34,251 nt of DNA, taken from Anaerolineales bacterium (GTDB taxonomy: Bacteria > Chloroflexota > Anaerolineae > Anaerolineales > UBA11858). Made by a program: the position numbers and the translations under genes. Of this stretch, positions 7,503 through 14,678 are shown one piece after another (the first letter of the stretch is position 1; each line of letters begins with the position of its first letter). The notes under the pieces were generated by a model, which saw nothing but the letters and a program-made list of their open reading frames with translations, ran no database searches and was not told where the DNA came from. The stretch is taken from the NCBI GenBank assembly GCA_016783125.1, contig JADHXE010000010.1, forward strand, positions 1 to 34,251, written 5' to 3'.

Positions 7503-9311
7503 ATGCCAACCCTAATTTATGTTCTCATCGCCATCTTGGTTGTAGTATTGCTGTGGTGGCTGATCAGCCTGATTTGGGGGAAGCCATGGAGCATCAATCA
7601 TTTTTATACCCGAGTATTTCTGGAAATCCTTTTCGATAACCCGGAGATACTGACCATGATCGGCATGTTAGAGCGATTTGGTATCTACAGGCATAATGCC
7701 AAATTGGCTGACGCCTCGGATGCTCATGAAGTGGATCTGATTGCCAAGATGAAACGTACCTTGAAGATGTTGCGCAGCTATAACCGGGATAAGATGAGCC
7801 AATCTCAATTACTCTCGACAGATATCCTGGATTGGTATATTGATGACCAACTGCGCCTGGAGCCTTTCAGGCACAACACCTATCCCGTAAATCAGATGTT
7901 TGGCATCCAATCTGAGTTACCAAACTTGATGATGACCATGCATCCACTGAACCACAAGCGCGGGGTGCGAACCTATATCAAGCGCCTGAGCAGATTTGGG
8001 CTCAAGATCGATCAGGTGCTGGAAGGGCTGCATATCCGTGAAGAGAAAGGCTGCCTTCCCCCCAGTTTCACTGTGCGGCATGTCCTGGATGAGATGAAAG
8101 CCTTCACCGATCAACCGGCGGCTGAAAATCCGCTCCACACAGTTTTCAAAGAGAAAATTGGGGAGCTAAAAATCAGCCCGGCTGGTCAGGCTAAACTCCT
8201 GACTGCCGTTGAAAGGGAAATTGAGGAGAACATCTATCCCGCTTATCAGAAATTGATCGATTATTTCGCCACACTTGATCCTAAAGCAATTGAGGATCAC
8301 GGGGTTTGGAATTTGCCCGATGGAGATGCCTACTATGCTCTATGTTTGCGGACCGCGACTTCTACGGACCTGACCCCAGAACAGGTGCATGAAATTGGTT
8401 TGAAAGAAGTCGCCCGCATTGAGGGGGAAATGACGGCCATTCTCGATAGTTTGGGTTACGAAGGCGTCAATCCCACCAAGCAACTGGCGGCTTTTGGCGA
8501 GGACGAGCGTTTCCTATACCCCAACACGGATGAGGGTCGGGCGGATTGCCTGGCTGAATATCAGCGCATCCTCGATAAGATGGAGGTAACCATTGCTGAT
8601 GTGTTCGACATTTGCCCAAAGGCTGGGCTTGAAGTTCAGCGTGTGCCTGAATTTCGAGAAAAGACCATGGCTGGGGCATACTACCAACCCTCAGATTTGA
8701 GTGGTTCCCGTCCGGGTGTGTTCTATGCCAATCTGCGTGATATGAAGGAAACACAGAAATTTGGCATGAAGACCTTAGCCTACCATGAGGGCATTCCCGG
8801 ACATCACTTCCAGGTGACCATTGCCATGGAGTTGAAGGGAGTGCCGTTTTTCAGGCGCATGATCCCATTTTTTGCTTATATCGAGGGGTGGGCGATGTAT
8901 GCTGAGAATCTGGCTCGTGAGCTGGGGGCTTATCAGGACGATCCCTATGGAGAATTAGGTTTTCTGGATTCGATCCTTTTTCGGGCGGTACGCCTTGTCG
9001 TCGATACCGGCATCCACTACAAACGTTGGACGCGCGAACAGGCTATCGAATATATGGAACAGCATACCGGACAGGCGCATGAGAGTGTGGTCAGCGAGAT
9101 CGAACGATATTTCGTCATGCCGGGGCAGGCCTGCGCTTATAAAATTGGCGAGATCAAGATGCTTGATCTGCGCGCCAAAGCTCAAAAAGAGATGGGTGAG
9201 AAATTCGACATCCGCCAATTCCATAACGTGATTTTGAAGAACGGCGGTATGCCCTTGACGATCTTGGAGAAAGTTATCGACGAATATATCGAGACAGGGG
9301 AAGTGCCGTAA
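7503..9311 (+). CDS. DUF885 family metallopeptidase-like membrane-anchored protein
   Basis: This 602-residue DUF885 protein carries the family signature YHEGIPGHHFQ (residues 427-437), an HExxxxxHH-type arrangement consistent with zinc binding. Further conserved blocks are PEFREKTMAGAYYQP, FFAYIEGWAMYAENL, RAVRLVVDTGIHYKRW and PGQACAYKIGE. Residues about 4-26 form one hydrophobic segment, an uncleaved anchor or signal sequence. The start is well supported by AAGGAG about 7 nt upstream. DUF885 proteins are distant relatives of M32/M3-like peptidases. Substrate and activity are not established here. The gene is divergent from the isopentenyl phosphate kinase gene and converges on the YhhN gene with a 15-bp gap. 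Confidence 0.88.
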   Translation: MPTLIYVLIAILVVVLLWWLISLIWGKPWSINHFYTRVFLEILFDNPEILTMIGMLERFGIYRHNAKLADASDAHEVDLIAKMKRTLKMLRSYNRDKMSQSQLLSTDILDWYIDDQLRLEPFRHNTYPVNQMFGIQSELPNLMMTMHPLNHKRGVRTYIKRLSRFGLKIDQVLEGLHIREEKGCLPPSFTVRHVLDEMKAFTDQPAAENPLHTVFKEKIGELKISPAGQAKLLTAVEREIEENIYPAYQKLIDYFATLDPKAIEDHGVWNLPDGDAYYALCLRTATSTDLTPEQVHEIGLKEVARIEGEMTAILDSLGYEGVNPTKQLAAFGEDERFLYPNTDEGRADCLAEYQRILDKMEVTIADVFDICPKAGLEVQRVPEFREKTMAGAYYQPSDLSGSRPGVFYANLRDMKETQKFGMKTLAYHEGIPGHHFQVTIAMELKGVPFFRRMIPFFAYIEGWAMYAENLARELGAYQDDPYGELGFLDSILFRAVRLVVDTGIHYKRWTREQAIEYMEQHTGQAHESVVSEIERYFVMPGQACAYKIGEIKMLDLRAKAQKEMGEKFDIRQFHNVILKNGGMPLTILEKVIDEYIETGEVP

Positions 9312-9326
9312 CGTCGTAGGCGCAAA

Positions 9327-9974
9327 TTATTTTTCCGTTTTGCTGATCGAGCGGGAGATGAGCCATTGGGCAGCAAAATAGGTGCTCAAGTTCAAGGCGC
9401 GTCCAGCCAGGAAGGGGAAACGGAATTTGTTGATCGCCAGGATAGTATCAGCAAGCACGAAGAGCAGCGCGCCGATGAATGCCAATAGCGCCCAACGGCT
9501 GTGCGTCTGCTGCCATTGCTCCCAGGCGGTGTAGGCCATTATGATGATCACCAGGATGTAGGCGATCACCGGGATGGTCATATCTCCCAGGCCGGGAGCT
9601 AAAACCAGGAAAATGCCCACGCCATATGCCAGGCACACGAGAGCGGACATCCAGTTTAACCGCCAGGGACGCGCGCCCTTGAAGGCATAGATATAAACCA
9701 GGTGGGCGATCAGAAAGCTGACTAATCCGAGGACAAACAGGTCGAAGGGCAGCATCAGCAGCACGTCGCCGCCTAGCGAAAAGATTAGGCCGATGATGAG
9801 GGCGGTGTTGTAGCGTCTGTTGACCGGCGGCTTCGCCAACGCAGCCAGAATGATGATCAACGATGTGGTCAGGGGTTTGAAGATATAAATTTGGATTGGC
9901 GGGCCGTTGTATTCCGCCCACAAGTGCAGCAGGGCGGAGATGATGATCAGGATGGTTAGTATCAGGGTAGACAT
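9327..9974 (-). CDS. YhhN/TMEM86 family membrane protein (lysoplasmalogenase-like)
   Basis: This 215-residue protein has about eight membrane segments. YhhN-type motifs are present: FSLGGDVLLMLP, SFLIAHLVYIYAF, GALLFVLADTILAINKF and STYFAAQWLI. The family includes lysoplasmalogenases that cleave vinyl-ether lysophospholipids, but many bacterial members are untested. AAGGAG lies 8 nt upstream of the ATG. It is last in a minus-strand run after the UbiA enzyme and mevalonate kinase, a context of membrane lipid and isoprenoid metabolism. Confidence 0.85.
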   Translation of the reverse strand: MSTLILTILIIISALLHLWAEYNGPPIQIYIFKPLTTSLIIILAALAKPPVNRRYNTALIIGLIFSLGGDVLLMLPFDLFVLGLVSFLIAHLVYIYAFKGARPWRLNWMSALVCLAYGVGIFLVLAPGLGDMTIPVIAYILVIIIMAYTAWEQWQQTHSRWALLAFIGALLFVLADTILAINKFRFPFLAGRALNLSTYFAAQWLISRSISKTEK

Positions 9975-10001
9975 GGGAATCTTCTCCTTATCGCAAGGGG
10001 T

Positions 10002-10040
10002 GCATGGGTGCAGGGGAGCAAGGGGGATCTCCCATGCTCC
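10002..10040. repeat. G-rich word tract and inverted repeat after the mevalonate kinase gene
   Basis: GCATGGG at 10002-10008 pairs with CCCATGC at 10031-10037, and GGAGCA at 10015-10020 with TGCTCC at 10035-10040. The interior is purine-rich. It fills most of the 72-bp gap between the mevalonate kinase and YhhN genes. There is no T-run, so termination is uncertain. Confidence 0.4.
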
Positions 10041-10046
10041 TTTTGC

Positions 10047-10994
10047 TCACTGGCTGCTGATCTCCGTTACAATCGTTTTCGTTGCTCCCTTCTTATGCAG
10101 CGCCTGCGAGATATCCCCGGCGCGCGTTGGGGGAACCAGGGCGATCATATTTCCCCCGCGTCCGCCGCCGGAGAGTTTAGCGCCCAGCGCGCCGGCAGCT
10201 CGAGCGGCTGATACTAACTGGTCGAGTTCAGGAGAGGAGACGCCCATCTCCTGAAGCAGTTCATGGTTTTCATCCATGAGCGGCCCCAGGCGTTGGGGGT
10301 GTCCGCTTTCGATGGCTTGCCGGGCAGATTTGGTGATGCTGCCCACGGCGGCGAAGAGCGCTTCGTAGCGTCTGGGGTCAGCCTGCCAACTCATACGCAC
10401 ATCACCGACAGTTTCTTTGGTTGGGCTGGCGATGCCTGTGTCTCCGATGATGATGGTGAAAGGTTTTAATATCGAAAAGGTTTCGATGGGCTGCTCTTTG
10501 ATGAAGTAGACGGGCCTGGCGTAGGTGACCATGGTGTTGTCGATCCCGGAGGGGGTGCCGTGGTGAATCTTTTCGACTTCGAATGCTATCGCGGAAACTT
10601 GTTTGTCAGACAGAGGTCTCCCAAGGAAACCCGCTAGCGCGCGGATGACGGCTACCGAGACGGCTGCCCCGGAGCCGAGGCCAGAGGCCACGGGGATGGT
10701 CGATGTAACTCTCAGGGTGCAGGAGGGGATATGGGAAATTCCCGGGGAAGTAGTAACCCCATGAATAGCAGCAGCCAACGGATGGTCCAGATCAAGTTCA
10801 TCCAGCCTGGTGTCTAGATCCACGTTTGGGGCCTGGATGCGCACGTTACCGGAATCCCCCTTAATTTCAGGTGTCACCGTTGCAGTAGCGCGCACCTGGG
10901 TTACGGGCACGGCAATTGCAGGCTGTCCATAGACTACAGCATGTTCACCAAATAGTATGATTTTGCCAGGAGCGGAGGCGGAGAAGGAGGGCAT
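10047..10994 (-). CDS. mvk: Mevalonate kinase (GHMP kinase)
   Basis: This enzyme phosphorylates mevalonate at C5. The three GHMP motifs are intact, numbered from the ATG at 10994: SAPGKIILFGEHAVVYGQPA (7-26), PVASGLGSGAAVSVAVI (101-117, ATP-binding) and KLSGGGRGGNMIAL (273-286). The block HHGTPSGIDNTMVTY carries the catalytic aspartate region. Length is 315 residues, normal for bacterial/archaeal mevalonate kinases. The frame is open to 11162, but those 56 extra residues (proline-rich, with a repeated VLRI word) are translated spacer repeat and overlap the upstream gene, so 10994 is preferred. No Shine-Dalgarno sequence precedes it because the leader is C-rich. It sits between a UbiA-type prenyltransferase and a YhhN protein. 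Confidence 0.93.
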   Translation of the reverse strand: MPSFSASAPGKIILFGEHAVVYGQPAIAVPVTQVRATATVTPEIKGDSGNVRIQAPNVDLDTRLDELDLDHPLAAAIHGVTTSPGISHIPSCTLRVTSTIPVASGLGSGAAVSVAVIRALAGFLGRPLSDKQVSAIAFEVEKIHHGTPSGIDNTMVTYARPVYFIKEQPIETFSILKPFTIIIGDTGIASPTKETVGDVRMSWQADPRRYEALFAAVGSITKSARQAIESGHPQRLGPLMDENHELLQEMGVSSPELDQLVSAARAAGALGAKLSGGGRGGNMIALVPPTRAGDISQALHKKGATKTIVTEISSQ

Positions 10995-11000
10995 GGGGGG

Positions 11001-11112
11001 TGGGGAGAAAGGGGGCGGGGGTGCGGGTGCTGGGGTGCAAGGGAGCTGGGGAGCGAGGGGGGTGGACAAATACATAATACGCAATACGCAACACGCAATA
11101 CGCAACACGTCA
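11001..11112. repeat. Spacer tracts between the UbiA and mevalonate kinase genes
   Basis: Two tracts adjoin. 11001-11068 is G-rich with 7- and 8-bp words such as GGGGTGC and GGGTGCT. 11071-11112 is six 7-mers in perfect register: TACATAA, TACGCAA twice, CACGCAA, TACGCAA, CACGTCA. The last unit contains the TGA stop of the UbiA-type gene (11110-11112, minus strand). Translated, the tracts form the false N-terminal extension of the mevalonate kinase ORF. Confidence 0.7.
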
Positions 11113-11979
11113 GAAGGTGTAGAAGATGAGCAGAACGGTAAAACCGTAAAGCATGATGGCAAGTTGGAGTGGGCGATCTGAGAGGATCAGGTCTTCGGGC
11201 GCGCCGCCGGTGTTTTTGACCTGGATCAGGTATTGGTAGCGGAAGATGCTGTAGATGATGAAGGGGATCGTTAGCATCATGGCGTGGTTGCCGGGCAAGT
11301 TGGGGGCGGAAAAAGTGTACAGGCTGTAGGTGATGATGGTGATGCCCGAGGCTAAGGTGATGAGTTGGTCGAGAAATTGGAGGGTATAGCCGTCTAGTAC
11401 ACGGCGGTGGGCATTAGCGCCCTCGGCGAGCAGGCCCAACTCAGCCCGTCGCTTTCCAGCCCCGATGAGTAAGGCCAGGAAGGTGGTGAAGATGTACAGC
11501 CAGGGAGAAAAGCGCTCCACATCGATCAGGGCCACTCCCGCAGCCACGCGGATCACATAGAAGGAAGCCAGCACGATAATGTCCAGCAGGACGATATGTT
11601 TCAACCACTTGGAGTAGGATAAATTGAGCAGCAGATATAAAATTCCGATGGCGGCAAAACTTGGGGAAAGCAAGTAAGAGGCTGGCAGGACAATGATGAG
11701 AATAACAATGGCTGCTACCCATGCGAGAGGAATAGGAATATCTCCCGCGGCGATGGGGCGGAAGCGTTTTTTGGGATGTGCCCGATCGGCTTCGACATCG
11801 GCGATATCGTTGATAATGTAGACAACACTGGCTAACAGGCTAAAGAGGAAGAAGCCGGCGATAATGTGCAAGAAGGCCGGGAAATTGGTCAGTTTGCGGT
11901 CGAAAACCAGGCCGACAAAAAGGAAAACGTTTTTGGCCCACTGTTTGGGGCGTAAGGTTTTTATGAGCGCGGCGAACAT
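11110..11979 (-). CDS. UbiA-family prenyltransferase, decaprenyl-phosphate phosphoribosyltransferase-like
   Basis: This is an integral membrane protein of 289 residues with about eight to nine membrane segments. The first aspartate-rich motif is NDIADVEADRAHP (57-69), followed by KKRFRPIAAG. With the N-terminal LRPKQWAKNVFLF this is characteristic of the decaprenyl-phosphate phosphoribosyltransferase branch (Rv3806c-like), which moves phosphoribosyl from PRPP to a polyprenyl phosphate for cell-envelope pentose synthesis. The exact lipid and sugar cannot be fixed from sequence. A -35/-10 promoter ends a few bases before the ATG, suggesting a leaderless message. It leads a minus-strand run with mevalonate kinase and YhhN. 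Confidence 0.87.
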   Translation of the reverse strand: MFAALIKTLRPKQWAKNVFLFVGLVFDRKLTNFPAFLHIIAGFFLFSLLASVVYIINDIADVEADRAHPKKRFRPIAAGDIPIPLAWVAAIVILIIVLPASYLLSPSFAAIGILYLLLNLSYSKWLKHIVLLDIIVLASFYVIRVAAGVALIDVERFSPWLYIFTTFLALLIGAGKRRAELGLLAEGANAHRRVLDGYTLQFLDQLITLASGITIITYSLYTFSAPNLPGNHAMMLTIPFIIYSIFRYQYLIQVKNTGGAPEDLILSDRPLQLAIMLYGFTVLLIFYTF

Positions 11980-11985
11980 GGATGA

Positions 11986-12014
11986 ATGATATTAGGGATT
12001 GGGGGATTAGTCAA
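11986..12014 (-). promoter_or_regulatory. Sigma-70-type promoter of the UbiA/mevalonate kinase run
   Basis: On minus, TTGACT (12009-12014), a 17-bp spacer and TATCAT (11986-11991) lie just before the ATG at 11979. Transcription would begin at or next to the start codon, giving a leaderless message. The 17-bp spacer is itself a heptamer-like tract (words such as CAATCCC). Confidence 0.5.
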
Positions 12015-12069
12015 CGGGATTTGGTAAGTGGGTAGACAGGGTAAACAAGGTATAAGGTTGTTGATTGTC

Positions 12070-12122
12070 TACCTTGCATACCTTGTCTACATTGTTTACC
12101 TTGTGTACTTGTCTACTTTGCC
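12070..12122. repeat. 9-bp-period tract upstream of tlyA
   Basis: Six units of the form TACnTTGnn run from 12070 to 12122 (TACCTTGCA, TACCTTGTC, TACATTGTT, TACCTTGTG, an 8-nt unit, TACTTTGCC). Partially complementary words lie at about 12029-12056. Translation gives a false 24-residue extension of TlyA with a TL-TL pattern. Confidence 0.65.
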
Positions 12123-12129
12123 CTACAAT
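12101..12129 (+). promoter_or_regulatory. Possible tlyA promoter
   Basis: TACAAT (12124-12129) lies 7 nt before the ATG at 12137. TTGTGT (12101-12106) sits 17 bp upstream, inside the 9-bp repeat tract. There is no Shine-Dalgarno sequence, so a leaderless transcript is likely. The -35 match is weak. Confidence 0.4.
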
Positions 12130-12136
12130 AAATCGC

Positions 12137-12985
12137 ATGTCAAAAAAAGTTCGAGTTGACCTGCTGCTCGTCGAGCGCGGCCTTGCCGAGAGCCGCTCTC
12201 TAGCCCAACGTCTGGTGATGGCTGGGCAGGTGCGCTCTGATGGTCAGGTGGTGTCCAAGCCGTCGGTTATGGTATCAACTGGTGTGCAGTTGACGGTTGA
12301 ACAGAGGGCGCGCTTCGTCTCGCGCGGCGGGGAGAAGCTGCTGGCCGCTTTCGAGGCGTTTGATTTGGATGTTGATGGGCGAGTCTGCGCGGATGTGGGG
12401 GCTTCTACGGGAGGCTTTACGGATTGTCTGCTTCAGCATGGCGCGGCACGGGTCTATGCTATCGATGTTGGCAAAGGCATTCTTCATTGGAAGATGAGGA
12501 AAAATCCACGGGTGGTGGTTATGGAAGAAACCAATGCCCGTTATGTGGAGAGTTTGCCCGAAGCGGTGAGCTTTGTGACCATTGATGCCTCGTTTATTTC
12601 GTTGAAGATTTTGTTGCCGGTGGTGCGGGGATGGTTTCCCCTAACTTCTAATGCTCTAACCGACGAGTTAGGAGTTAGGGTGTTAGGAGAAGTGGTGGTG
12701 TTGATAAAACCACAGTTTGAAGCTGGTAAAAAAGAAGCCGCGCGCGGCAAAGGGGTTATCCGGGACCCGGAGATCCATCAGCGGGTGCTACTGGATGTAC
12801 TGGCATTTGCTGAGGAGAAAGAATATATTGTCAAAGGATTGGCGCGCTCGCCAGTTTTGGGGCCAAAGGGAAACGTTGAATTTTTGGCTTGGCTGGGGCT
12901 TGGTGTACAAGATGCTGCCCCGGAAGATTGGCGTGATTGGGTCAAAGATGTTGTGCCTTCTGAGATAAACCCAGTTGATGGATAA
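12137..12985 (+). CDS. tlyA: TlyA family rRNA 2'-O-methyltransferase (S4 + FtsJ fold)
   Basis: Numbered from the ATG at 12137, residues 5-60 form an S4 RNA-binding domain (RVDLLLVERGLAESRSLAQR). The SAM site DVGASTGGFTDC is at 86-97, followed by VYAIDVGKGIL, FVTIDASFISLKILLP and VVVLIKPQFEAGKKE. TlyA proteins methylate ribose in 16S/23S rRNA; some act as hemolysins in assays. Length is 282 residues. The open frame to 12065 is translated spacer repeat and is rejected as a start. Between WF and GEVVVLIKP the protein has about 16 residues (PLTSNALTDELGVRVL) where relatives usually have a short turn. The DNA there is a 48-bp heptamer tract (12641-12688). The enzyme core looks intact. Confidence 0.92.
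   Translation: MSKKVRVDLLLVERGLAESRSLAQRLVMAGQVRSDGQVVSKPSVMVSTGVQLTVEQRARFVSRGGEKLLAAFEAFDLDVDGRVCADVGASTGGFTDCLLQHGAARVYAIDVGKGILHWKMRKNPRVVVMEETNARYVESLPEAVSFVTIDASFISLKILLPVVRGWFPLTSNALTDELGVRVLGEVVVLIKPQFEAGKKEAARGKGVIRDPEIHQRVLLDVLAFAEEKEYIVKGLARSPVLGPKGNVEFLAWLGLGVQDAAPEDWRDWVKDVVPSEINPVDG
12641..12688. repeat. Heptamer tract inside tlyA
   Basis: Three CTAA-type 7-mers (CTAACTT, CTAATGC, TCTAACC), a 6-nt centre GACGAG, and three TTAG-type 7-mers (TTAGGAG, TTAGGGT, GTTAGGA). The halves are roughly reverse complements, so it can fold as a hairpin. Its length is 48 bp, in frame. Confidence 0.65.
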
Positions 12986-12990
12986 CGAAT

Positions 12991-13047
12991 TTCTATTAGG
13001 AAACCAGGAATACATGAAATTAATTCCTACATTCCTGGTTTCCTAAT
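12991..13047. repeat. Dispersed hairpin repeat, copy 2
   Basis: The arms ATTAGGAAACCAGGAAT (12995-13011) and its exact reverse complement (13031-13047) form a perfect 17-bp hairpin with a 19-nt loop. The left flank and arm 12991-13010 match 1391-1410 in 18 of 20 positions. It lies between tlyA and the MFS gene. No T-run follows directly. Confidence 0.8.
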
Positions 13048-13079
13048 CAAAGTAAGGCTTTTTGGGAAGCAAATTGGTA

Positions 13080-14309
13080 ATGATCAAAAAAGACAGCATG
13101 TTTTACCGTTTCTCGGCGTATGGTTTTCTCAAGAACCTGCGCTTCTTTGAGCCGTTCATTATTTTGATTTTCCGCGCAAACGGTTTGAGCTTCTTACAGA
13201 TTGGCTTGCTGTACTCGATCCGAGATTTGACCAACAACTTGATGGAAATTCCCACCGGGGTATTAGCAGATTCCTTTGGCCGGCGCCGGGCCATGGTGCT
13301 GGCTTTCGCATCTTATATCCTTTCGTTTTTTGTCTTCTACCTATTTGAAGATTTTTATGTCTATGCCCTGGCGATGGTGTTCTTCGGTTTGGGGGAGGCT
13401 TTCCGTTCGGGGACGCATAAGGCCTTGATCCTGGAATATCTAAAACACCATAACATGCTTGACCTGAAAGTCTCATATTACGGCCGCACGCGGGGAGCCT
13501 CGCAACTCGGTTCGGCGTTCAACTCATTGATCGCTGCAGGGCTGCTTTTTTACACTGGCAATTACCGGATGATGTTTCTGGCGGCCATCGTTCCTTATAT
13601 CCTTGACCTCATCAACCTGGCAACCTATCCTAAATTCCTGGATGGAGAAGTTTTTGTCTTCGAGAAGAACACTTTGTGGACGCAAACCAAAGCTACCTTA
13701 AAGGATTTCAAAGGTATATTTACCGACCGCCATGCCATGCGCAGTATTCTCAACAGCGCCAGCTTTACCGCCTTATTCAAGATCACCAAAGATTATTTGC
13801 AGCCCATCCTTGAGACTTTTGCGCTCGCCCTGCCAATTCTGCTATTCATGGACGATGTTGAACGCAGCGGCATGGTGATCGGTGTGGTTTATTTCTTTAT
13901 TTATTTACTAACCAGCTACGCCTCTCGGAACTCAGACCGGGCTAGCCAGCGCTTTGCTAATCTGGCGAGCGCTATCAATATGACTTTCCTCGTTGGGGTA
14001 GGGTTTCTCTTCATAGCCGGGCTGACAACCTGGATGAATTTAGTGATTGTCTCTATCTTGGTTTTCTTGGGGTTCTATATTCTTCAAAACCTGCGTAAAC
14101 CGATCAATGTGGCCTATATCAGCGACCAGATTTCGCAGCGCGTGATGGCATCGGGACTTTCCATCGAAGCCCAATTCACCACTATTCTGGTTGCCATTTT
14201 TGCCCCAATCCTTGGAGCGCTGGCGGATGCATTCGGCGTTGGTTTGGCTTTGACGATTTTGGGTGCAGGAACATTGTTATTTTACACTTTCGTCCGCGTT
14301 CAAGAGTAG
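13080..14309 (+). CDS. MFS-type transporter
   Basis: This is a major facilitator superfamily protein of 409 residues with about 12 membrane segments. The loop after segment 2 carries the MFS motif A, GVLADSFGRRRAM. A charged central loop (about residues 190-245) separates the two six-helix halves, and the C-terminal half ends with FAPILGALADAFG. The motif set does not name a substrate; the nearest general class is drug/metabolite efflux-like MFS proteins. The frame opens with a TTG at 13062. The ATG at 13080 has GGGAAG 11 nt upstream and gives a normal N-terminus, so it is preferred. It is preceded by a perfect hairpin repeat and followed by a 369-bp spacer. Confidence 0.83.
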   Translation: MIKKDSMFYRFSAYGFLKNLRFFEPFIILIFRANGLSFLQIGLLYSIRDLTNNLMEIPTGVLADSFGRRRAMVLAFASYILSFFVFYLFEDFYVYALAMVFFGLGEAFRSGTHKALILEYLKHHNMLDLKVSYYGRTRGASQLGSAFNSLIAAGLLFYTGNYRMMFLAAIVPYILDLINLATYPKFLDGEVFVFEKNTLWTQTKATLKDFKGIFTDRHAMRSILNSASFTALFKITKDYLQPILETFALALPILLFMDDVERSGMVIGVVYFFIYLLTSYASRNSDRASQRFANLASAINMTFLVGVGFLFIAGLTTWMNLVIVSILVFLGFYILQNLRKPINVAYISDQISQRVMASGLSIEAQFTTILVAIFAPILGALADAFGVGLALTILGAGTLLFYTFVRVQE

Positions 14310-14462
14310 CCGGGTGTTTAACGCTTTTAGCTCTGATGTGGGAGATTGAAGCTTCCGGCGGTTTTTGGGCAAGCATTTTTTCGGGTATGCGAAGCACCCA
14401 ACCGCGTGTAAGTCTCAGTGAAGTTGTCCCCCCCTGCGCCTTAGTAAAATAATACCACCTAC

Positions 14463-14536
14463 AAGGGTAGAAGCCCATCCGCAATGGGCGGGTACCAAAG
14501 CCGCCCATCGCGGATGGGCTAGCTACCCTTTTTATT
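14463..14536 (+). terminator. Long hairpin followed by T-rich stretch
   Basis: The left arm 14463-14491 (AAGGGTAGAAGCCCATCCGC, then AATGGGCGG) pairs with 14501-14530. Only a 2/3-nt bulge and one mismatch interrupt about 27 pairs, and the loop is 9 nt. The right arm runs into CCCTTTTTATT, so it could terminate the MFS transcript. The size is unusual for a terminator, so a REP/MITE-like element that also terminates is equally possible. Confidence 0.6.
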
Positions 14537-14631
14537 AAGACTCTGGCAAGCGGCTTTTCTGCCTGTATCGGACGCCAACGCGGTTGGCTCGCTACCCATT
14601 CTAAATGCGATTGCCCTGAATAGCGGTCTTT

Positions 14632-14652
14632 CTCCACCCTCCACCCTCCAGG
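14632..14652. repeat. Triple heptamer before the lepA promoter
   Basis: CTCCACC, CTCCACC, CTCCAGG in perfect 7-bp register, ending 9 bp before the lepA -10 box and covering the expected -35 position. Confidence 0.6.
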
Positions 14653-14661
14653 AAAATCGAG

Positions 14662-14667
14662 TATACT
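14662..14667 (+). promoter_or_regulatory. -10 box of lepA
   Basis: TATACT lies 11 nt before the ATG at 14679. A start near 14674 would give a leader of only about 5 nt, and no Shine-Dalgarno sequence exists. The same CGAGTATA context occurs before the PP2C gene at 6548-6557 (minus). Confidence 0.45.
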
Positions 14668-14678
14668 ACGCCCCGCTT

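Larger units (their letters stand above)
14310..14678. other. 369-bp non-coding spacer between the MFS gene and lepA
   Basis: No supported gene lies here. The first 150 bp show no clear feature. Then follow a large hairpin (14463-14530), a small hairpin GCCAAC-GCG-GTTGGC (14574-14588), a triple heptamer tract (14632-14652) and the lepA -10 box (14662-14667). Confidence 0.7.

Noticed and set aside
11071-11112. Heptamer tract considered as a CRISPR-like array
   Set aside because: Units are 7 bp with no spacers of 30-40 bp and no cas genes nearby. It is a simple tandem tract.
14182-14637. 151-codon minus-strand ORF across the MFS end and the lepA spacer
   Set aside because: It runs through a long hairpin and a conserved transporter gene, with basic low-information sequence and no ribosome site.
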